Assembly: GCA_900660155.1 (NCBI GenBank)
Contig: CABFPE010000752.1
Location: forward strand, 241,113-269,570
From: Hofstenia miamia
Taxonomy: Eukaryota; Xenacoelomorpha; Acoela; Hofsteniidae
Reading direction: 5' to 3'
DNA: 28,458 nt
Shown here: positions 1-11,337 of the stretch, piece after piece
How the letters are laid out: each line of letters starts with the position of its first letter
Numbering within the stretch: position 1 is the first letter of the stretch
Position numbers and translations under genes: made by a program
Notes under the pieces: generated by a model
The model's input: only the letters and a program-made list of their open reading frames with translations
What the model was told of the DNA's origin: nothing
Databases searched by the model: none

Positions 1-493
1 ATATATATCCGTTCCTTAACTGATAGCCACGATAGTCTTAAGAAAATGTATAATGAACCTTGCAAATATAAACAGCATAGAATTTATTTGATTTGAAATT
101 AGTTTCCTTAATTAAAGATTAATAATTATTTTAATAAATAAATTTTTCCCGTTAATAAAAAAGGGTTAAGATTAATAAAAACCAATTGACTCAATGCAAA
201 AAAAAAAGGTCAATTAATAAAAAAATAGTTTTCAATCAAATAACAAAGTCTTTTTTGTAAGCAAATAAGGGAAATACATTAATAATTCTAACTAGTTATT
301 TTTTAATAAAATTATTTGGGCAAAGTTTTTCTTTGCGATTTCAATTTTTCAATTAATTAGCTCAACAACCAACAAAAAATTTGCATTAAAAAAATTTTAA
401 ATTTTAAAAGTCTAAAATCAAATTTTGAAATTGTGGTAAACTTTTCTTGTGAAGTGCTCGCCCCAAATTATTGCAATATATTCCTTTATTGCA

Positions 494-498
494 ATATA

Positions 499-537
<39 letters not shown>
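494..537. repeat. (AT)n microsatellite
   Basis: This is a nearly pure AT dinucleotide run with one phase break (ttat) near its left end. It causes the isoleucine/tyrosine-rich open frame at 433-627, which is therefore not a gene. Confidence 0.95.
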
Positions 538-541
<4 letters not shown>

Positions 542-1897
542 CATCAATAACCAATCCACATTTATTTTTTAGAATTGTTTGCAAACTTGCAAATATAAAA
601 TTTGGGGTTAATATAAAACATGCTTAATCGTGCAAAACTTTATTTAGTTTTTCAGCTAAAGAAGTACAGCAAAATACCAATTTAGTTATACCCATTATCA
701 AAATAGATATTTGATAATGATCTTAATATTATTTGTTGCATATCTTAGGAACACTTTGTTATCAAAGTTTTCATAAACTTTGAAGAGAGTACGTGTTAGG
801 TCGCAAATAAATAATGTATTGCTTATTGACATTGCTTTACACAAAAGATGGCTTTGAACGTTTAGAAAACGTAAATAAAAGAATATACACTCGAACAGAA
901 ATTAACTTTTTTGAAATTACTTCAAATACTTTTATTGGAGTGAGATTTCTGAATTGCAGTGTTAAGCACCTCTCCTATATTTTTGGTGTTATTCACGATA
1001 CCATGTATTTTTTCTATTTGATATTTTAATGTTTCTGAAACGTTTTCATATAAAGATTTGTAAGAATTCAAAAATTATATGATTCGAAAATTTTGCAGTG
1101 CATAACACATTGTAATGAAATGAAGGCTTTTTGACGTGGTGCATCACTTCAACATGGGAAATCATTTTTTGGCTTAAATACTCGAATGTTTAGTTTCTAA
1201 GTGAAAAATAAAATCAAATTTCAGTACTTCGATTACTTTTTTACGCATACATATACACCATGAGGTCTAGGCTGAAATAGATGAAAATATTTTACATGTG
1301 AGATCTGAACATTTCGTTCACCGTTTAGAACAACGTTTCATTAAGAAAGCTTTTTGTAAGAAACGTTTATCTAGTTTAGACAATTCAAAACAAATACAAA
1401 GAATTTATTGACAAACGCTTTGGTGTCCTATACATCGGTTTATTTATTCATTGTCCAACAATAAACTTTCTGTCTCTCAATAGTTTGGTCATGCTATTAA
1501 TCCCTATAACAGCATTGTTTTGCCTCTAAAAAGTAATTTTTCTTTTTGTCTAAATGAAAAATAAAAAACACATTAAAATGCTTTGCTTGTAATAAAATAA
1601 GAAATGTAGTTTTTAACTAATTAGGTACTACAAATGGTATTATAATCAATTCTTTATGGCTAGATCCAGTTTCATAATTTGTTAAAAATGATTTTTACAA
1701 CTCTGTCAAAAATGAATAACTTGCTTATGTAAAAATATGACCATATGGCATTTTATGGTTATTGATATCTGGGATATTGCAATGAATAATCATATTTTTT
1801 CAAATGTTTAAAAAATATAGAATTCAGCTAGTCTCTATTTCAAATATATGATGTATAATAGACTCTTACTTTGATAAACTTACAAAAAAGTTTGATG

Positions 1898-1922
1898 TAT
1901 ATATATATATATATATATATAT
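1898..1922. repeat. (TA)n microsatellite
   Basis: An uninterrupted TA dinucleotide run of about 12 units in upstream non-coding DNA. Confidence 0.93.
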
Positions 1923-3958
1923 TTAAAATTGTGTTCTTGATTTGACACTGAGTTTCTAAAGCTTTGTAAATGTCAAAATCAAATACTTAGATTGAATATA
2001 AATAATATGATTGTTTATCTTTGCATCAATTTTGTTACCAGCTCTGTCAGAAAAATATTGTAAATTTTGGTCGAAATATTTTCTAAGGTAGGGTGCGAAG
2101 GAAATATTATCCCGCCTCTAAGACACAAATCTAAAAATGAAAAATGTGTCCATTCTGTCCTATAGAGGTATTGAATTTATTTGGATATTTTTAAAATATA
2201 TGATATATTTTAAAATATGATATAATTGAAATGACATCAAAACCTGCAAATTCTCTTCCTTGATACATTTCTAATTTTCCCTTTTTGCAACTCTTTTTCA
2301 GTTAAATTTTGGTTGATAGGGGATTATCATGGTTGATGGGCGGTTGAGCAAACGTTGGAGTAGGGCAAAGCTAAATTTTATATTGCCTTTTATGAAAAGC
2401 AAGTGGATCTGGATAAATATAACTGATTATAGTTATCAATTGACGCTATTCAACAATTATTAAGTTTAAAAAACCTCTATTTTCATAATGAAATTTATTT
2501 GGCAACTGCTACCTTTTTTCTTTGAAATGCAGATGTGCTGCAACTATCGCAAACTCACTTCATCATCTGAAGCCTCATAATTGACTGTTGGTTTAAGTTA
2601 ATGAAGGAAACTCCCATCTTGTTTTCTATTCCTTTGTTTCTTGTAATATATGTTGGCAAGGTAAATATGCACTTAATACGTTGTAAATTTGAATTTAATT
2701 TATTTTTTATCATACATAATTTGCTTATGAGCTATTTTAATAATTGTCCTTAACTTCATTGCTTTATTTGATCTGAGGAATAAAATGAAAAAAATTCACA
2801 GCCTGTAAGTTTTGTTTTTCTAACCCTTTCCTGATAATTTGCACTGCTTGTAAGCAAGCTTATAAACAAGCAAGAGTCTAAAAAAAATCTATTATGCAAG
2901 CAGCATACTCCAAGTATGTTTAGTCTATAGCAATTGACATCAGCCATTGCAATGAGTCGTTCTCTAATTATGCCGATTGTTTTTCAAAGAGCTAACCGAC
3001 TGTTTAATTATTCATTGATCAGTGTGTTTTTAACTTTATGCTTATGTATAATGCATAGATTTAATAGATAATATTATACATTACCAGGGAATCTAGTTTA
3101 TTTACTTGTTTATTTTGTATCTTAAAGTTTAATCGAAAAAATCAAAGGTGTTTAAATTTTTTTCCCATTTATATTCAGAACCTTTCCAATCTCAATTAGA
3201 ATGTTGAAAAAAGCTGCCATTTATTTGTATTTAACTGCAAACTTTGATCCTTACAGTTGATGGTAAGTTATCATTCTGTTAGGCAAATACTAAAAAATAA
3301 GATCAAAATCTTGCTCACAAATATATCAAATTTTCAGAATATTTTCACTCGAATCTGTTTCAATGCTAAATATTTTACACAAATTTTGTTTTCATGTTTA
3401 AAAAGTTAAAAATTATACTCACTATTTGCAAAGTCAAAGACTCAATTCATTGGAAAACGTCAACATCAGTTTTACTAAATGGATAATAGACAATTAAATG
3501 TAGCATCTGACAATGAAATAATCTAAGAATAATTGTTTTACAAAGTATTTGATAATTTCTTTAAATGCATTGCTTATAAAGGAATCAAATTCAAATTCAC
3601 ATTTTATGCGTTTTTTAATGTCCAAGGGAGTATATAATGAAATCATTTTACATTTTTTGTTGAAATTAACTACTTAAGATTTATAAAACTTTATGGTGAT
3701 ACACCATGAACACAAGTTATTGCATGAGAAAGACTTAAATCTGTTTACTAATAAAATTGACTCTTTTGGGAATTGAAGGTAGTTTTTGAATTTATATTGC
3801 TTTTCAATAAAACAATTTGAAATATTAAATGCATTTCCTGTTGAATATTAACAATCACCATTATTTGCTGTTATATTTACCCTGGATGATGAGATTAAGA
3901 TTTTTCCAAAATCCCAAATTCCAAAATTAATTAGTAATTGCTATGATTTTTTATTTAA

Positions 3959-4017
3959 AATATTATATATATATACACATATATATATATATAAATATTA
4001 AATTATATATAATATAT
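3959..4017. repeat. Imperfect AT microsatellite
   Basis: AT runs are broken by acacat, aaatatta and similar interruptions, consistent with an old, decaying microsatellite. It lies just before the less AT-rich patch at 4040-4260. Confidence 0.85.
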
Positions 4018-4039
4018 CACAGCACTCATGAATGCAAAA

Positions 4040-4260
4040 TTTAAATTAGCAACCTTGGGACTGGCATTCAACTGCTTGGTTGCTTGTTGAAGTGCGCAAC
4101 ACTGCCGGTCTTTTGAGAGTTGGCCATTTACTTATTAATTGGTGGAACACTGAAACTGCAAAGCAAATTTGTGTCAAAACGACTTTAGAAGAATGACAGA
4201 AGTTATTGACACACATTCGCTCACGATTCACTTTTTATTTATGCTCGGACATTGCAAACA
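4040..4260. other. Less AT-rich patch open on both strands, unidentified
   Basis: About 430 bp upstream of the first receptor exon, base composition becomes more balanced. A minus-strand frame (4046-4231, 61 codons from ATG to stop) is open. An overlapping plus-strand frame is also open for about 49 codons, ending at the tga near 4194; it includes the peptide VGHLLINWWNTETAKQ. I recognise neither translation. It could be a remnant of a mobile element, an upstream exon or regulatory DNA. The base composition and double openness are what I see; the rest is conjecture. Confidence 0.3.
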
Positions 4261-4687
4261 AATAAATTTATTAAATTTAATACTGCCTAAAAATTCTACG
4301 AATATTTGCAATAGAATATCAATTAAAGAAATTGCTTAAGTTTAAAAGTAATGCGAATTTTGAATCTATGAGTGTAATAGGATTTTTACAAATTTTGAAT
4401 GTTAATATTTCTGGAACAACTGTGCACTTTTACATCACAATTTGTGAAAAAACTAAACTTTTTTACATTTAATTAGTTTTTGGGTGATATACATGCATAT
4501 TAATGGAGATACTTCTATAGTGCCAACTCACAGGGTCATAGAATGAAAACTAAATCTCTAATAAAAAATTAACACAAAATTTGAATTTATACTTAAAAAA
4601 TGATATTGGGACAAAAATTTATATGCTTTCAAAAACTCCTCAAAAGTTGTGTTCGGATAATTATGACCATGATTGTAGGTTTTAGAA

Positions 4688-5036
4688 ATGCATTGTGCAG
4701 TAAATATACATGTTAACAAATTCATGTATATCCCTTTGTCATTGCAAAATATCAAGAGTATATTTTTAGAAATTTCCAACATCACATCTTCTGGGATAAT
4801 TGAGGAGGTTCGTTGGCGCGTCAGTCTTCCATTAATAGTAGCAGTTCCTCTGATCACTCTAGTGGTAATGTGCAGCATAGCAACATTTGCGGGAAACCTT
4901 CTAGTCTTTTTTGCATTTATCGTAGAAAAACGACTTCAGTCGAATAATAATTATTTTTTGCTCTCTTTAGCGATTGCAGATGGAATTATTGGATTAATTT
5001 CTGTAAATATGTGGCTAATTTTATATCTAAGTAATG
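4688..5036 (+). CDS. GPCR exon 1: N-terminus, TM1 and TM2
   Basis: The reading frame is open from the ATG at 4688 to a donor at 5037 (AATG|GTAAGC), leaving one base of a glycine codon (phase 1). TM1 is about residues 45-78 with the conserved GN; TM2 is about 88-112 with LAIAD. The start is uncertain. ATGs at 4688 and 4724 give an extracellular N-terminus of about 45 or 33 residues. Alternatively, an acceptor (tatttttag) ending at 4769 would make this an internal exon beginning at 4770, just before the NIT glycosylation site; it too is phase 1. The poorly conserved peptide before residue 28 makes the second reading plausible. The frame past the donor runs only 12 more codons before a stop, as expected for an intron. 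Confidence 0.88.
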
Positions 5037-8000
5037 GTAAGCAAATTCTATATTCCTATAAAATGCCTAATTAAATCATTTGGATCACCTTTACAGCTTT
5101 ATAAGGCTATAAAGTGTATATTATGCAAGATGTCCATACAAATATAATTTTACTACTCAAAATCCAAATGATACGAAACTAAAAAAAGTACCACAAAATG
5201 ACGTTAAGCATTCTACCTGAAGTATGCTCACAAGTTCTAATTTAATATTTCAAATGATATGCATTCAATAATTAATAAATCAGGCGATATCTTTCAGTTT
5301 CTTATTTAATAACAACCCCGTTTACTTTTCGAGCTTGAATTCTTATGTTGAACAGGCTGTACATTTGCAACAACCATGGAAAAATGTGGTGTCTCTAAAA
5401 ATAGCTTGAAATAACCAAAATTTAAAATGAACTTACTTGAGTCGATAAAATTAAGAAATCTGATTTTTTCATATTGAAACTTTGAAGGCAAGTAACGAGA
5501 TTGTGCTATTGTTGGAAAGTCTGCATGCAACAGTATTCTACAAAAAACCAGTTCAAATGAAATATGCTTAGTCATTGATTTACTTATATTTGATATGTCA
5601 TTAAACATTTCAAGCAAATACCTTGAACCCTGTCAGAATATTGATCTTGCTTGATATGGTAAACCTAAAGAGATGTTTTCTATGATTAATTCCACAATGC
5701 AATCTAATTTGAATTGTTGTTAGTATATTTAGTACTAGAAAAGTGACAATACTGCATAAAGATCATTAAACATTTATCTTGACAATCTCATTGAATTAAC
5801 TCTCTGTAGATATTTTGTTTATTCCAAAATTTTTGCATTTAAAACATTAGATAGAAATTAATTCTGAAGTATTAATCACAGTTCTAGTGTTAACATCGGT
5901 ATAATCTCATTGTCGTGACTCTGTTTTGCTTAGGTGTATGGCCTTTCGGATGGAACCTGTGCGTTATATGGATTTTGTTGGATTACGTTTGCTGCACAAC
6001 GTCAATTTACCACGTGTTTATAATAAGCATTGATCGCTACTGGTCAGTTGCTTTTCCTGCTAATTATAGAATGAAGATGAGTCCACGTATTGCTGGTTAT
6101 ATGGTTATACCAACATGGTTGATACCGTTAGTTTGGTGGTTGGCATTAATTGTTGGTAAGTGAAAATTGCAAAAGGCTATTGTGTATGTAAAAGTTTTTT
6201 GATAATAAGGAATTGAGGTATATCTTAATAATATCATAACTGCTTTATTTTGAGCTATGTAAATAAAAATATTGGAGTATAATGCTAATTGATTTTTAAA
6301 TATAACCAAATATAAACTACAATTTCCAAACTCATTTAAATTTCATATGAAAGGAACAATTATTTAAGGATATTGTTTCAGTGGGAAGATAATGATACGA
6401 AAATATCACAATTTTCTCTTTTCAATTAATCCAAGTTCAAACAAAATATAATCAACGACCAGAGTTTTTTGCCCAAATGTTGAGAGAAAGTGCAAAATTG
6501 ATAATGTTCTATGTATTTTAATTTTTAAGCAAAACAAAAAGCTCTTAGTCCTTGCTAATTACTTCTAGCTTAAGAATGCTTAACATATTTTTGAATATAT
6601 CTTTATAGCGTTAAGATTTAATGTTTTTTGAAAAATAACTAAAAATCTATTTATACATTGTTCAATTGGCGTGTTTGTATTTTTATTTTAACTTCAGCCA
6701 AATTATACCAATCTATTTCAAGTTACGCTTTTGCATTCAAGGAAAAGTTTCTGTTGGTAATTTTTGATAAATAAAATACTAAACTTTGATGTCTTGGTCT
6801 TAGAAGTTATAAAAAGTACTACGAATTTAAATTTCTTTCTTAGGTTCACGCAGCATTAATTTTATTAGCTTTAAAGAAAATTGCACAAAAATATTTTGGA
6901 ATTTAGCATAGATCAAATTTTTTTTACTAAAACTAATTTAGTTGTCTGAATTTATCAAATATTAAAAATAAAAAAGTTTTCTTTAAAAAATATTTCATTT
7001 CCTATGCCTTATTGAAGTGAGAGATGTTAAAAGCATTAAAAATAGAAGAAATTCATAGAATTTCTACTGGTAAAGTAAAACTATGTCTCACGTCAAAATC
7101 GAATTAAGCAAATGATGTTATTCTAATTTGCAATGGTTACTAAAAATAGAACATCAAATCTCACCAAAAAGTTTAAAATTTAAATTTTGACTATATTGCT
7201 AGTAAAGTGCAATAAAACACTCTGGATTTTGAAAGTATCCAACTATTTTTCAAGAGTGATATTTTGGAATTATGTAAGGTTTCTTAACCCTACCAAAAGT
7301 CTAAATTCAATAAAATAATGAAAGAACCAAAAATATATGAAAAGGATTAGACAAATCAAGTCATGAGATGTCTGGATTCGATCTAAGTAGTCCAACCTTT
7401 TGTACTAAGTAAAATATTTTAATATTTCTAAGACAAATAACAATTTTTTTGATAAATAAATAAATATTAAACTGCAAAATAACTATAAAACAACCTTTCA
7501 TAAAATTATTAATACGAGAGGCTCATTTAAAATCTGATTTACAAATTGAAGAAAGGGAATAACAAATATTGTCTAATCTCTCTATTGCTTACCATTAGCT
7601 ATATTACCATCTGATTCAATGGTTACACTTGTTCCATGTGCACACACACACTAGAATAGCAGGCATCACCAATTACGTTAATTAGCTACATTAAGTCTTC
7701 CTGACAAAAAACAAGGAACAGCACAAGTTGTTCAGGATTATTTATAAAGAACTTGTTAGAATTGTCAGACAGAAATATTTTATTCATGAGTAGTTAACGT
7801 TCCATAATATCAAACATAGATTAAGGAAATTCTGACTACAATGACTTTGTTCATCGATTGACAGATTTTTTATAATATACTTATCTGTTTATGAATATTT
7901 AATTAGTGCTTTCGTCGCCTTGGAAAATATTGCATTTCACAATAAATAACGATAAGAAAATATTAAATGAACTTATTGCTGCATTTTATAACCTACATTT

Positions 8001-11000
8001 CTCATAATGCCATAATTTCATTATTATTTGATTTTCACGTATTTAACGAAAATGGTAAAGATAGCTACAATTTTAGAAAAATTTAAATATATTATGATGA
8101 GAGCATCAAAATACAATCAATAGAACTTTTATATGTACTAAATTTACACACACTTACACACGCAACCACATCAATTCTAATATAATTATATCAAATTTTC
8201 AAAATAACTTTAATAGTTAAAAGACAATTTTGCATGAGAGACGTATTGTGCTTATCAACATGTTATATATTGCATCCTTCCGGAAACGTCAAAATTATCT
8301 TAATAAATTTAAAGTCTAGTGAAACTTTTAATCACCAGTGTTATTTAAAACATAAATATTTTGGAAATTACCAGTTTTCATCACAAAAAGCATATATATA
8401 TATATACAGATATTTGAATTTATTTTTTTGCAGATATTATATTTGCTTGACGCTCGCATTGGTATAGGCTAGTAAAGCACTCCTTCTTTCAATGCAATCC
8501 AATTTTGTTTCAATACAATATCGAGTTGGCATTTGCATTAATTTTCAGAACAACTCAATTTCGTACCATTTCAATTCAGTTTTATATAGATCTTTAAATA
8601 CAGCATCAACACCAAAAGGTAGATTTTGCATAGTATATTTGATTAGAAATTTTTCATGATGTTTTTTAAGAGTCAATTGATTAGATAACTACAGTGTGTT
8701 ACAGTTTTGCATACCCTATGTTATTGCGTAGCTATCTACACGTATATGCCCAATAGGAAGCAAATAATTTTTCTGAAATTCTATGAAAAATTTGAAAAAG
8801 TTTTTTATCAGTAGATCCACCTTTGAAAATAGAGCATGAGTTAGAAAGTTGGGAAACTAAAATTTTTTAAATTTCAGGAAAACCCACGGGATTGACAAAA
8901 TTTGGTTGTACGAGAGCTTTTCATGAACTTGAAAAATTATTTTAAAATGTCATAATACAGTTATTCTGAAAATATTTTTACATCGATGTATCAACAATTT
9001 TTTTGACACATCGCGCCAGAAATAGTTAAAGCTGTTACATTGCTAATAATAGCAAATACTTTAAAATTTAAGAACAATATGAAACCATGATTATTTTAAG
9101 TTTCACTTTCTGTTTGTTGTGATTTTCGAAAGCATTGCATTGAAGTCTAATTGAACTAAAATCTATTAATATTTTGCAATCATGTCCTTAATTTTTTTGA
9201 TTAATATTGATATTTATTTAGAATTGAAGATTGCCAAATTAATGCTTTGCAGTATACTTTTGAAAACACAATGTCTGTAAATATTTCCTGCAAAGATGTA
9301 ACAAGCGATATTTAGAAGTAACAACCCTTTTTCTTTCTAGAAAAATCATCTTAACTGGAATTCAAATAATTGAAATATTTTCTAAAGTTATGCATCATGA
9401 ATCAAGAAATCAGCTACAAAGTAGCAGAAACCATGTTTTTTATGAATTGATCTTCATAAGCTATTATGTAATATGTTATGTAAAAAATGCTACATACACA
9501 GACACTTTTTCATCATTTAAGTAAACACTTTTTGCTCCAACTTTATCGCTGTAGTATGTCCTTATTAATCCTAATGGGTGATCAAGTTTTCCATACTGTG
9601 TGAGATGAAATATGCAATAAAGCAACAACATTTTATCCTTTAAATTTTGCTAATTTAATGTTAGTATCCAAAATGTCATGCAAAAAATACTTCAGTGTAT
9701 TGAATAATTTCGTAATATTTGTTTTCAATATGTATTAAAAAATATTTTATGCTAAAATTATGTACTTGAAAGATACTTAGGTACAATTTCTATAGTTTCA
9801 CAAAATAGCTACTGTTTATGAATGTACTTGTCGATAATGTCAAATTTATAATAATGGTTTTCTTTGCTTTAGTAGATAAAGTTGATGGATCTTCAAATAA
9901 TGTCACAATTATGTACTTAATGCAGTCTTAAAATCAATGCTGGAAAATATAAGTCTAAGGTGCTGACGATATGGAAAGGCTATCGATCTAAAATTAAAAA
10001 TAATTTTAAATATAAAAATTTGGCTGACTTTGATGTATATCTTCATAGAGTTCAAAACGCTCGTAAATAAGATATTTTAGTAACTTTATTTTGAAAGAGC
10101 AACACCAACCTAATTTCTGTATTTGCGGAATCAAAATAGTATTCTTTAAAACTAAACTCAGTCTTGAACTTCATAAAAAATATTTACATTTAAAATTTGA
10201 GTTTATGAGAGTTCAACTTCAATCAATTCCTAGAAAAAATTTTTAAATGATCACTTCATTTGAATTTTTGCCCAACTGATAATTTAGAAACACACCTAAC
10301 TCTTTTGAAGTATTCATGTACCAACTGTAAATTAACGCTTAAAATTGCTTAGTTTAATGCAGCAAAAATTTTACGCCACAAATTACAATATCATAAAACT
10401 GAAAAGCAATTTGCTTTATAATTTTTGGTGTTTATTTTGATAGAAAAACTATCAAAATATAATATTTCACATTCATTATATATTTGAATATAACTATGGC
10501 AAGGGAGCATTGTTGATGAAAATTGTCTACCAATCTCAAAATAAGAAAAATAATATTTCATGCATTTGGCTTAATTATTGTGATAATTTTTGCAAAAAAA
10601 ATATATATATGAAAGTAGCTAAATTGAGATGACGAAAATTCATTTAAAATTGGAAATAGGTATTCTTGGTCAGTCGGTTGATAAATGAATATTAAGGAAT
10701 ATTATTTATAATAGACCAGGAGTTATCAAACGCATTACCTACTGATAGTCTCAATCAAATGTTTAAGTAATAGTGCTGCTATAATTTGTAGTTTTCCGAA
10801 GTATCAAATATATTCTATAAAGAGAACTTCTGATTGAAATGTTATAGAACAATCAATTCGATCACAACTTGGCTTAGAACATATTATGAAATAATTTAGT
10901 GGATGATATCCAAAAATATTCCCATTAAATATGGTAATTGCTTGCATACAAGTAGGAAGTTTACTTTTTGGTTATTTAAACATAAAAAACAATTTATCAG

Positions 11001-11337
11001 AAATCCTTGAACTTAATTTTAATTGTGAAATATTAGTTTTAAATGTTAACTACTTCTATTTAATTGCTACTATTTAAATTTATTCCATTCTAAATACCAT
11101 ATTTAAGGTCATCCACTGATCTATGGTGTCTTAGTTCCTAATGGATACTGCTGGGCGAACTATTGGGGAATGGGCCTCTTAACGTACTTATCCACATCAA
11201 TAACATACTGGATTCCAGTCATCATCATTACTGCATTGTATCTCCACATCTACAGAGTGGCTAAAAAAATTAAACAGAGAAGAAACCAAAAGGCAAAACA
11301 AATAAAAAGACTCACACCTAGTATTGACACTAAACCA
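4688..11337 (+). CDS. Aminergic/muscarinic-like class A GPCR, partial gene (TM1-TM5)
   Basis: Joining 4688-5036, 5934-6155 and 11108-11337 gives 267 residues without a frame break. Numbering from the ATG at 4688, the class A landmarks are: possible N-glycosylation site NIT 31-33; TM1 with GN at 69-70; TM2 with LAIAD at 95-99; TM3 with Cys126, Asp133-Tyr134 and the DRY motif at 150-152; TM4 with Trp178; extracellular loop 2 with Cys205, the likely disulfide partner of Cys126; TM5 with Pro227 and Tyr235; then a basic third intracellular loop. The TM3 aspartate in LDY, the NNYFLLSLA stretch in TM2 and LYLHIYR at the end of TM5 resemble muscarinic and histamine receptors. By family knowledge, the product is a plasma-membrane receptor for a cationic transmitter coupling to G proteins. 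The ligand cannot be read from sequence. The loop-3 remainder, TM6, TM7 and C-tail are missing, presumably on downstream exons. Alternatives are another amine receptor or an orphan invertebrate lineage. Confidence 0.9.
5037..5933 (+). other. GPCR intron 1 (897 bp, phase 1)
   Basis: It begins GTAAGC and ends TGTTTTGCTTAG. AT-rich, with no repeat or gene recognised inside. The 103-codon minus-strand frame at 5306-5617 has no recognisable domain and lies wholly within the intron. Confidence 0.85.
5934..6155 (+). CDS. GPCR exon 2: loop 1, TM3, loop 2 and TM4
   Basis: The 222-nt exon has two bases completing the split glycine codon, 73 full codons and one base of the next glycine (phase 1 at both ends, so its length is a multiple of three). 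It carries WPFG and Cys126 before TM3, the LDYVCC stretch with amine-type Asp133, SIDRYWSV at the cytoplasmic end of TM3 and Trp178 in TM4. Acceptor CTTAG|GT and donor TTG|GTAAGT both fit consensus. The TM3 face after the aspartate reads CCTTSIYH, which differs from the ASNAS run typical of muscarinic receptors. Confidence 0.93.
6156..11107 (+). other. GPCR intron 2 (4,952 bp, phase 1)
   Basis: It begins GTAAGTG and ends CATATTTAAG, with little pyrimidine tract. I see no gene, tRNA or intact mobile element in it. A short (TA)n run lies at 8393-8406. Open frames here, such as 8234-8467, are low in complexity and run into AT repeats. Confidence 0.8.
8393..8406. repeat. Short (TA)n run
   Basis: Seven TA units inside GPCR intron 2. 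Confidence 0.8.
11108..11337 (+). CDS. GPCR exon 3: loop 2, TM5 and start of intracellular loop 3
   Basis: The 230-nt exon has two bases completing glycine 191 followed by 76 codons, ending exactly at a codon boundary (phase 0) at CCA|GTAAGG. It carries the loop-2 cysteine in NGYCWANYWG, TM5 with WIPV (Pro227) and LYLHIY (Tyr235), then a lysine/arginine-rich stretch (KKIKQRRNQK) typical of the membrane-proximal G-protein-coupling part of loop 3. If the donor were not used, translation would run 38 codons into the intron and stop at 11452-11454, giving a receptor without TM6/TM7. The next coding exon was not found in this window. Confidence 0.92.

Larger units (their letters stand above)
1..4687. 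other. Upstream non-coding DNA, no gene recognised
   Basis: This stretch is very AT-rich, with many A/T homopolymers and three (AT)n microsatellites listed separately. The open frames in it are short, low in complexity or run through microsatellites, and none shows a domain I recognise. It presumably holds the receptor's promoter and perhaps an upstream 5' exon, but AT richness hides any TATA or initiator signal, so I do not call a promoter. A less AT-rich patch at 4040-4260 is described separately. A weak interrupted inverted repeat lies at 2115-2168, with outer arms cctcta/tagagg and inner arms gacaca/tgtgtc. Confidence 0.6.

Noticed and set aside
433..627. 64-codon plus frame rich in I and Y
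   Set aside because: It runs through the (AT)n microsatellite at 494-537 and has no domain.
5306..5617. 103-codon minus frame
   Set aside because: Lies entirely within GPCR intron 1, no recognised domain, composition like the surrounding intron.
7365..7400. ggattcgatct, a T-loop-like sequence
   Set aside because: No B-box-compatible arms, acceptor stem or cloverleaf around it; not a tRNA gene.
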